Assembly (NCBI RefSeq): GCF_014229095.1
Contig: NZ_JAARZC010000003.1
Location: forward strand, 1 to 64,000
Origin: Listeria cossartiae subsp. cayugensis
GTDB lineage: Bacteria > Bacillota > Bacilli > Lactobacillales > Listeriaceae
DNA: 64,000 bases
Direction of reading: 5' to 3'
Part shown: positions 57,376 through 64,000 of the stretch, piece by piece
Position numbering within the stretch: position 1 is the stretch's first letter
How the letters are laid out: every line of letters begins with the position of its first letter
Program-made: the position numbers and the translations under genes
Notes under the pieces: generated by a model
Told to the model about the DNA's origin: nothing
The model's database searches: none
The model's input: only the letters and a program-made list of their open reading frames with translations

Positions 57376-58074
57376 TTAACGCACCTTCTTTTTCGAAGTT
57401 CGAAACATATCTTTTTTCTCTGTAAGTAACCAACTTATTAAAAATAATACAATAATCCCACCAACCAAGCAGAAAACTCGCCCAGCAAATGACAACAAGT
57501 CAGTAAGATCATTAGGGTTCACTATAAACAGATTGGAAATTAGCTGCAATTTGATTGTGCTAGTATCAAAGAAAAATACCAGAAATACTACAAAAAAAGC
57601 AATTGCCTTATTACCTGTAATTACAAGTAGTATATTCTGTAAAACACCTACAAGAACTAAACCTAAACCAAATAATATAAAAGAATAAATGTAAATTTGT
57701 ACTATTTGGGAATTCATTACAATAACACCATTTGCATAATTTAAGGCATTAGTTAATACTGCAAGCAAAAAGGCATTCCACAAAATAACAGTTGCATTGA
57801 CTTTCCAAAGTGTATATTTGTTCTTAATCCGAACAACAGCTAGTTCCCTATGTTGAAAACACAATATTTGATTCATCCATAAACAGAACGGGCTCAAAAT
57901 TATAAATAGAACTTCAACTGATACGGAGCTCTGTACAATGTAAAGGACATCTGTCTCGACATTTTTTGTGTACAACAAGCGTAATACAATTATAAAAACA
58001 AATATCAATAAAAGCAGTAAATATTTTCTTCTTTCAAAATCAAAATTCAACCGAACTAAATTATGATTTTTCAT
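57376..58074 (-). CDS. ABC-2-type membrane protein (second permease)
   Basis: A 232-residue membrane protein with about six hydrophobic segments and short basic N- and C-terminal tails (C-terminal FRTSKKKVR). It overlaps the first permease by 14 bp. Probably one of the membrane-domain subunits served by the downstream ATPase. Confidence 0.75.
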   Translation of the reverse strand: MKNHNLVRLNFDFERRKYLLLLLIFVFIIVLRLLYTKNVETDVLYIVQSSVSVEVLFIILSPFCLWMNQILCFQHRELAVVRIKNKYTLWKVNATVILWNAFLLAVLTNALNYANGVIVMNSQIVQIYIYSFILFGLGLVLVGVLQNILLVITGNKAIAFFVVFLVFFFDTSTIKLQLISNLFIVNPNDLTDLLSFAGRVFCLVGGIIVLFLISWLLTEKKDMFRTSKKKVR

Positions 58075-58846
58075 TTTTCACACTCCAAATAATACCCATA
58101 ATTATCACTACTAAAAGAAGTAGAAATTCTATCCAAATAATATGGAAATTTAAGGGGTAACCTTGCTTTGGAGTTAAGAAACCAAACGGACTAAACTCTG
58201 GATAGCCAATCAAAGAAAACACAACCCAAACACCATAATAAATAGCTAGTGGACTCAATAAAACTACATATTTACTAGAACTAAAAAAGGACACTAGAAT
58301 TCCAATTAAAGCAAATAACCCTCCGTAAACAAAGCCTATTACAAGAAATATCATCTCATACGTAAGCGGACTGTTATAAAAAATATTCGAAAACATCGCA
58401 CCATATGTAACCGGTACTTCTGCTACGAAATAATCAAGTGGTATAGAGGGGTACACTAACATTAATGCACAAAGTTCCATAATTAAAGGCAAACAAAATA
58501 CTACCCCTCCAGCAATAAAAGCAACGATGCTCTTCGAAAAATAATACTGTTTATCATTTCCTCTTATTCGCGAAAATATATCTAAGCCACTACGCCGATC
58601 TTCACCCAATAAATCCGCACCAGCTAAAGCCACTAAACATGGTAACAATAAATAATAAAGGTTTGTTCCAAGCCCCGTTGTATCATAACCTGTTAAATAT
58701 AAAAATACATTTTCTTCTGCCGTGGAATAGTAACGTGCGACAGTTATTTGTTGAATTAGCACAATTAACACTCCCAGTGCAAGAGCAGCAAGAAATGATT
58801 TACTTTTAAAAACTCTATTAAATTCTATTTTTAAAAATCGACTCAT
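58061..58846 (-). CDS. ABC-2-type membrane protein (first permease)
   Basis: A 261-residue membrane protein with about six hydrophobic segments and the ABC-2 type cytoplasmic loop GEDRRSGLDIFSRIRGND after helix 2, typical of permeases that pair with BcrA-like ATPases. It follows the secreted-protein gene by 65 bp, with a hairpin between them. Confidence 0.8.
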   Translation of the reverse strand: MSRFLKIEFNRVFKSKSFLAALALGVLIVLIQQITVARYYSTAEENVFLYLTGYDTTGLGTNLYYLLLPCLVALAGADLLGEDRRSGLDIFSRIRGNDKQYYFSKSIVAFIAGGVVFCLPLIMELCALMLVYPSIPLDYFVAEVPVTYGAMFSNIFYNSPLTYEMIFLVIGFVYGGLFALIGILVSFFSSSKYVVLLSPLAIYYGVWVVFSLIGYPEFSPFGFLTPKQGYPLNFHIIWIEFLLLLVVIIMGIIWSVKNEKS

Positions 58847-58867
58847 TTAAACTCTCCTTTTACAAAT

Positions 58868-58905
58868 ATAGGGTAAGCTTCCATTGATTCAGAAACCTAC
58901 CCTAT
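58868..58905 (-). terminator. Hairpin between the secreted-protein gene and the permeases
   Basis: ATAGGGTA and TACCCTAT form an 8-bp stem with a 22-nt loop; only a weak T run (ATTTGT) follows on the minus strand. It could attenuate transcription or protect the upstream message, giving more secreted protein than transporter. Confidence 0.55.
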
Positions 58906-58911
58906 CATTAT

Positions 58912-59319
58912 TTAAATACTATCTGGACTCCAAAGGCCTGTAGCAGTAACTCTAACAAATTGAGTTTTACTAGTTTCAGCAGCTAATTTAACATTACATT
59001 TGCCATAATCTTCATAAGCGTAGTTAGCAATTTTTTTACTTTCACCTTGCCTCACAGTCACATATTTACTTCGAACGCTAGCTCCATTAGATTTTAAAAG
59101 CCATGTATCCATTGTTCCTTTTCCAATTGAATTTAATTTCACATAAGATGATGTAGTGTTCTGTTTTTGTCTAGAACCAGTGTAATCATTTGCACCAAGT
59201 TTACCTAGTGTAAAACTAAACTTTGTATCCGAATAATTTGCTGCGCTTACGTTTAAGATTCCCATTCCTGATAAAAATATTGCACCCGCTAACCCTAAAG
59301 TAACTAATTTCTTTTTCAT
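58912..59319 (-). CDS. Small secreted protein of the accessory cassette (DUF2712-like)
   Basis: A 135-residue protein with a clear Sec signal peptide (MKKKLVTLGLAGAIFLSG..., cleavage after VSA near residue 26) and a mature domain of about 109 residues. It has one cysteine, a TWLLKS motif and ends LWSPDSI. The layout resembles the poorly known DUF2712 family found beside ABC-2 transporters in Bacilli; this match is by eye. I start it at MKKKLV, with AGAGGAG upstream. It heads the cassette operon. It could be a bacteriocin-like or signalling product. Confidence 0.7.
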   Translation of the reverse strand: MKKKLVTLGLAGAIFLSGMGILNVSAANYSDTKFSFTLGKLGANDYTGSRQKQNTTSSYVKLNSIGKGTMDTWLLKSNGASVRSKYVTVRQGESKKIANYAYEDYGKCNVKLAAETSKTQFVRVTATGLWSPDSI

Positions 59320-59359
59320 TTCATTCTCTCTCCTCTGTAAATTATTTATGTGCATTCCA

Positions 59360-59368
59360 AATATAGCA
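59360..59368 (-). promoter_or_regulatory. Extended -10 promoter of the accessory cassette
   Basis: The minus strand reads TGCTATATT (-10 at 59360-59365), about 40 bp before the start codon. An inverted repeat, ACAATT-N6-AATTGT, lies just upstream and could be an operator. Confidence 0.55.
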
Positions 59369-59448
59369 CAATTATCAAAAATTGTATATATCTAATTTTT
59401 TAGAAATATGAACTAATTCTTTATTACTAGATTATTCAGCTTTTTTTA

Positions 59449-59491
59449 CACAAAAAAACCGACAAAGCCAAATGACTTTGTCGGTTTGAAT
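59449..59491 (-). terminator. tuf terminator; right copy of the 43-bp direct repeat
   Basis: The hairpin ACCGACAAAG / CTTTGTCGGT followed by seven Ts on the minus strand lies 11 bp after the tuf stop. It is identical over 43 bp to 55436-55478. Confidence 0.95.
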
Positions 59492-59502
59492 CGTATCAGA
59501 TA

Positions 59503-60690
59503 TTATTTGCTGATGTTAGAAACAACGCCAGCGCCTACTGTACGTCCGCCTTCACGGATAGAGAATTTAGTACCGTCTTCGATAGCGATTGGTGCAATTA
59601 GTTCAACTGCAAGCTCAATGTTATCACCAGGCATTACCATTTCAGTACCTTCTGGAAGTGTAACAATACCAGTTACGTCAGTAGTACGGAAATAGAATTG
59701 TGGGCGGTAGTTGTTGAAGAATGGAGTATGACGTCCACCTTCTTCTTTAGTTAAAACATAAGTTTCAGCTTTGAAGTTAGTGTGTGGAGTAATCGAACCT
59801 GGTTTAGCTAATACTTGACCACGTTGGATATCTTCACGAGCAACACCACGTAGAAGTGCGCCAATGTTGTCGCCAGCTTCAGCGTAGTCTAGTAATTTAC
59901 GGAACATTTCTACTCCAGTTACTACTACTTTTTTGCTTTCTTCTTCGATACCGATAACTTCTACTTCGTCACCAACTTTAACTTGTCCACGTTCAACACG
60001 TCCAGTTGCAACTGTTCCACGACCAGTGATTGAGAATACATCCTCAACTGGCATCATGAATGGTTTTTCAGTATCACGTTCTGGAGTTGGAATGTAAGAA
60101 TCTACAGCTTCCATTAACTCGTCAATTTTAGCTTCCCAGTCAGCTTCACCTTGAAGTGCTTTAAGAGCTGAACCTTTGATTACAGGAATGTCATCGCCAG
60201 GGAATTCATATTCAGTTAATAGATCACGAATTTCCATTTCAACTAATTCTAGTAATTCTTCATCGTCAACCATGTCACATTTGTTCATGAATACAACGAT
60301 GTATGGAACACCAACTTGACGTGAAAGTAAGATATGTTCACGAGTTTGTGGCATTGGGCCATCAGCAGCAGATACTACTAAGATAGCTCCGTCCATTTGT
60401 GCAGCACCAGTGATCATGTTTTTAACGTAATCGGCATGTCCTGGGCAGTCAACGTGTGCATAGTGACGGCTGTCAGTTTGGTACTCAACGTGAGCAGTAG
60501 AGATTGTGATACCACGTTCTCTTTCTTCTGGAGCACCATCAATTTGGTCGTAAGCTTGTGCATCAGCATAGCCTTTTTTAGCAAGTACAGTTGTAATTGC
60601 AGCAGTTAAAGTTGTTTTACCATGGTCAACGTGTCCAATAGTACCAATGTTAACATGGGGTTTAGAGCGGTCAAATTTTTCTTTTGCCAT
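59503..60690 (-). CDS. tuf: Elongation factor Tu
   Basis: A 395-residue GTPase that delivers aminoacyl-tRNA. G1 [10 protein letters not shown]3 [10 protein letters not shown]4 NKCDMVD and the C-terminal tRNA-binding domains 2 and 3 are intact. Last gene of the str operon, with GGAGGATATTTT before the ATG, an extra promoter in the fusA-tuf gap and its own terminator. Confidence 0.99.
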   Translation of the reverse strand: MAKEKFDRSKPHVNIGTIGHVDHGKTTLTAAITTVLAKKGYADAQAYDQIDGAPEERERGITISTAHVEYQTDSRHYAHVDCPGHADYVKNMITGAAQMDGAILVVSAADGPMPQTREHILLSRQVGVPYIVVFMNKCDMVDDEELLELVEMEIRDLLTEYEFPGDDIPVIKGSALKALQGEADWEAKIDELMEAVDSYIPTPERDTEKPFMMPVEDVFSITGRGTVATGRVERGQVKVGDEVEVIGIEEESKKVVVTGVEMFRKLLDYAEAGDNIGALLRGVAREDIQRGQVLAKPGSITPHTNFKAETYVLTKEEGGRHTPFFNNYRPQFYFRTTDVTGIVTLPEGTEMVMPGDNIELAVELIAPIAIEDGTKFSIREGGRTVGAGVVSNISK

Positions 60691-60768
60691 TTTAAAATAT
60701 CCTCCTCGATAATTCGATAATTATTTTTTACTTAGCTTAAATTAAACTAAGCAATACTTCTAACTAAA

Positions 60769-60797
60769 GTTATACTTGATGTTGCGAAAAAAATCAA
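60769..60797 (-). promoter_or_regulatory. Internal promoter of tuf
   Basis: TTGATT (60792-60797) and TATAAC (60769-60774) on the minus strand, 17-bp spacer, immediately after the fusA stop codon. It would give EF-Tu extra expression over the str operon average. Confidence 0.7.
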
Positions 60798-62885
60798 TTA
60801 ATCTTCTTTGTTGTTTCCACCATTAGCTTTAATGATTTCTTCAGCAATAGATTTAGGAACTTCTTCATAGTGGTCAAATTGCATAGTGTATACACCACGA
60901 CCTTGCGTACCTGAACGAAGGTGAGTTGCATAACCAAACATGTTTGCAAGTGGTACAAATGCGCGAACAACTTGAGCGTTACCGCGAGCTTCCATACCAT
61001 CTACACGACCACGACGGGAAGTAATGTTACCCATGATATCACCAAGGTATTCTTCTGGGATAACAACCTCTACAGCCATCATTGGCTCAAGGATTACAGG
61101 ATCACATTTCTTAGCAGCATTACGTAATGCCATTGAAGCAGCCACTTTGAAGGCCATTTCATTGGAATCGACGTCATGGTAAGATCCGTCGTAAAGTTTT
61201 GCTTTGATGTCAATCAGTGGGTAGCCTGCAAGTACACCATTATCTAGTGCGCCTTCAAGACCTGCTTGTACAGCTGGGATGTATTCACGTGGAACAACCC
61301 CACCAACGATTGCATTTTCAAATTCAAATCCTTTACCTTCTTCGTTTGGTCCGAATTCAATCCAAACGTGACCATATTGTCCACGTCCACCGGATTGACG
61401 TACGAATTTACCTTCAACTTGAGCAGATTTACGGAATGTTTCACGATAAGAAACTTGTGGATCACCAACGTTAGCTTCAACGCGGAATTCACGTCTCATA
61501 CGGTCAACAAGGATGTCAAGGTGAAGTTCACCCATACCGGAGATAAGAGTTTGGCCAGTTTCTTGGTCAGTTTCAGCACGGAAAGTTGGATCTTCTTCCG
61601 CTAGTTTCGCAAGAGCTTGCCCCATTTTATCTTGGTCAGCTTTCGATTTAGGTTCGATAGCGACTTGGATAACTGGTTCTGGGAATTCCATGGATTCTAA
61701 GATAATTTGTTCTTTTTCATCACATAAAGTGTCCCCAGTAGTTGTATCTTTAAGTCCTACGGCAGCAGCGATGTCACCAGCGTATACGATCGAAATCTCT
61801 TCACGGTGATTAGCGTGCATTTGAAGGATACGTCCAACACGTTCACGTTTACCTTTAGTCGAGTTTTGTACATATGAACCGGAATTCAAAGTACCGGAAT
61901 AAACACGGAAGAAAGTTAAGCGTCCAACATAAGGGTCAGTCATAACTTTGAATGCTAGGGAAGAGAATGGTTCTGAATCATCAGCGTGACGAGCAGCTTC
62001 TTCTCCATCAGGCAATACGCCGTTAATAGCTGGAACATCTGTTGGTGCTGGAAGGTAATCAAGTACTGCATCTAACATTGGTTGAACACCTTTGTTTTTG
62101 AATGCTGTACCACAAACTACAGGATAGAACTCAACGTTAAGTGTTCCTTTACGGATACCAGCTTTAAGTTCTTCTTTTGTAATTTCTTCGCCTTCTAGGT
62201 ATTTCATCATTAGCTCTTCGTCAAGTTCAGCAACTGCTTCCACTAATTTACCGCGGTATTCGTCTGCTAAGTCTTTCAGATCAGCTGGAATTTCTTTAAT
62301 ATGAGGGTCATTACCTAAATCGTCTTCGTAATACAACGCGTTCATTTCGATTAAGTCAATGATACCTTCAAATGTATCTTCGGCCCCGATTGGGAGTTGG
62401 ATTGGGTGCGCATTGGCAGCCAAACGTTCATGCAAAGTACCTACAGAATATAGGAAGTCTGCGCCGATTTTGTCCATTTTGTTGACGAATACTACACGAG
62501 GAACCCCGTAAGTAGTAGCTTGACGCCAAACTGTTTCTGTTTGTGGTTCTACACCAGATTGTGCATCTAGAACCGCAACAGCACCATCAAGTACACGAAG
62601 CGAACGTTCAACTTCAACTGTGAAGTCTACGTGTCCTGGTGTATCGATAATGTTTACTCGGTAGCCTTTCCATTGAGCTGTTGTCGCAGCAGAAGTGATA
62701 GTAATACCACGTTCTTGCTCTTGCTCCATCCAGTCCATTTGAGAAGCACCTTCATGGGTTTCACCAATTTTGTGAATACGCCCTGTATAGAAAAGGATAC
62801 GTTCAGTAGTGGTAGTTTTACCCGCATCAATGTGGGCCATGATACCAATATTACGAGTCTTTTCTAAGGAGAACTCTCTAGCCAT
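60798..62885 (-). CDS. fusA: Elongation factor G
   Basis: A 695-residue translocation GTPase. G1 [11 protein letters not shown], switch regions [12 protein letters not shown]3 DTPGHVDF, G4 NKMDKIG; domains II-V follow in full. It sits between rpsG and tuf, the standard str operon order. Confidence 0.99.
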
Positions 62886-62950
62886 GTTGTATTTCTCCTT
62901 CCATAAAACAATTTTTCAGGCAATATACCTGGAATTTGTCAGTGATTTTT

Positions 62951-63421
62951 TTACCAACGATAGTGAGCGAACGCTCTGTTAGCATCAGCCATTTTGTGTG
63001 TATCTTCGCGTTTCTTAACAGAAGCACCAGTATTATTGGCAGCATCCATGATTTCGCGAGCAACACGTACTTCCATTGTTTTCTCTCCACGAAGGCGAGC
63101 ATAATTTACTAACCAACGAAGACCAAGAGTAGAACGACGGTCAGCACGTACTTCGATAGGTACTTGATAGTTAGCACCACCTACACGGCGAGCTTTAACT
63201 TCAAGAAGAGGCATAATGTTCTTCATAGCTTGTTCAAATACTTCCATCGGATCTTTACCAGTTTCTTGTGCAATGATATCGAATGCGGAATATAGGATAG
63301 CTTGAGACTTTCCACGTTTTCCGTCAACCATCATTTTATTAATTAAACGAGTTACTAGTTTCGAATTATAAATCGGATCTGGTAACACGTCACGTTTAGT
63401 AACAGGACCTTTACGAGGCAT
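62951..63421 (-). CDS. rpsG: 30S ribosomal protein S7
   Basis: A 156-residue S7, [20 protein letters not shown], with the family segment [16 protein letters not shown]. It organises the 30S head and contacts E-site tRNA. The start chosen has AGGAGG upstream; a start six codons earlier lies in the ribosome site and is rejected. Confidence 0.98.
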   Translation of the reverse strand: MPRKGPVTKRDVLPDPIYNSKLVTRLINKMMVDGKRGKSQAILYSAFDIIAQETGKDPMEVFEQAMKNIMPLLEVKARRVGGANYQVPIEVRADRRSTLGLRWLVNYARLRGEKTMEVRVAREIMDAANNTGASVKKREDTHKMADANRAFAHYRW

Positions 63422-63451
63422 CGGATATCCTCCTTTCATATTTTATAAGTA

Positions 63452-63865
63452 TTATTTTTTAGGTTTTTTCGTACCGTATTTAGAACGGCTTTGTCCTCTA
63501 TTTTCAACACCAGCTGTATCAAGCGCTCCACGAACGATATGATAACGTACCCCTGGTAAATCTTTTACACGTCCACCACGAATAAGAACAACACTATGTT
63601 CTTGTAAGTTGTGACCAATACCAGGAATGTAAGCTGTTACTTCAATACCATTACTCAAACGTACACGGGCATATTTACGAAGCGCCGAGTTAGGTTTTTT
63701 AGGAGTCATGGTACCAACACGAGTACATACGCCACGTTTTTGAGGAGAGTTAACGTCTGTTAATTCTCTTTTAAAACTGTTTAGGCCCTTGTTCAAAGCA
63801 GGTGATGTAGATTTTTTGATTTTAGATTGACGAGGTTTGCGTACTAATTGGTTAATTGTAGGCAT
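63452..63865 (-). CDS. rpsL: 30S ribosomal protein S12
   Basis: A 137-residue S12, [19 protein letters not shown]. The streptomycin-interacting loop [17 protein letters not shown] keeps the wild-type Lys (PKKPNS), so no classic streptomycin-resistance change is seen there. AAGGAGG precedes the ATG. First gene of the str operon in the window. Confidence 0.98.
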
Positions 63866-63929
63866 GGGATAAATTCCTCCTTCCTTATTTAGTAGTTCCA
63901 CACATCCAGGTGGTTCATTTTTTCGGTAA

Positions 63930-63974
63930 AATAAAATGGCTGTAAGTTCGACCTACAACGCTGTTTTATTTTCA
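63930..63974 (-). promoter_or_regulatory. Large hairpin in the rpsL leader
   Basis: On the minus strand AAAATAAAA...TTTTATTTT encloses an inner stem TTGTAGGT / ACTTACAG. It may be a terminator of whatever lies upstream off the window, or a leader structure controlling the str operon. The promoter is not visible within the window. Confidence 0.5.
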
Positions 63975-64000
63975 GACCTCTGTTTATAGTAGAGGCACCT

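Noticed and set aside
59503-63865. Possible mobile element target at the str operon
   Set aside because: Only the tuf terminator is duplicated. The coding genes themselves are intact and in standard order, so no further element is claimed.
63452-63865. Streptomycin-resistance change in S12
   Set aside because: The PKKPNS loop keeps its lysines.

Overview
The window is chromosomal DNA from a low-GC Firmicute and is almost certainly Listeria (L. monocytogenes or a close relative). The evidence is the str and S10-spc-alpha ribosomal operons with Listeria-type neighbours, a complete flavin-based extracellular electron transfer (EET) locus including the double FMN-binding lipoprotein PplA, and a type II-A CRISPR repeat and tracrRNA of the L. 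innocua kind. Gene names and family assignments come from reading the translated sequence; no database search was run.

Layout, left to right. 1-190: promoter and leader of an rRNA operon reading leftward off the window. 194-5296: SalA/Mrp-type ATPase, a GW-module autolysin, an aldo/keto reductase with its MerR regulator (classic 19-bp-spacer promoter), a small lipoprotein and a hypothetical gene. 5380-12347: a complete type II-A CRISPR-Cas locus (13 repeats, 12 spacers, csn2, cas2, cas1, cas9, tracrRNA), everything leftward except the tracrRNA. 12709-13451: a small, apparently decaying toxin-tip/zinc-ribbon gene pair. 13738-18017: rpsI, rplM, truA and the ECF transporter core (ecfT, ecfA2, ecfA1). 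18148-20946: MgtC-like protein, acetamidase and an AlkZ-like protein. 21156-35536: the alpha, spc and S10 ribosomal operons with rpoA, secY, adk and infA (no map gene between adk and infA).

35897-44423: the EET locus. fmnA, dmkA, fmnB and pplA read leftward; ndh2, eetA, eetB and dmkB read rightward. Together they would make a demethylmenaquinone pool, reduce it with a membrane NADH dehydrogenase, flavinylate a surface lipoprotein and pass electrons outward. 44505-47716: a secreted metallophosphoesterase, a DUF4003-like protein and an SMI1/KNR4 protein. 47795-55335: a carbohydrate operon with an ascorbate-type PTS (IIA, IIB, IIC), a phospho-lactonase-like enzyme, a creatininase-family enzyme, a KDPG-type aldolase and a SIS-domain protein, under a PRD/EIIB/EIIA regulator, with a consensus-matching cre palindrome and a terminator inside the operon.

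55436-59491: an AT-rich accessory cassette bounded by perfect 43-bp direct repeats that are both copies of the tuf terminator. It encodes a secreted 135-residue protein, three ABC-2-type membrane proteins, one ABC ATPase and one membrane-anchored protein. 59503-63865: tuf, fusA, rpsG and rpsL (str operon).

The least explained parts are the tuf-terminator cassette, the tracrRNA-like fragments in the CRISPR leader and the short repeat-like sequence before the tracrRNA, and the decaying toxin/immunity-like pair beside the CRISPR locus.
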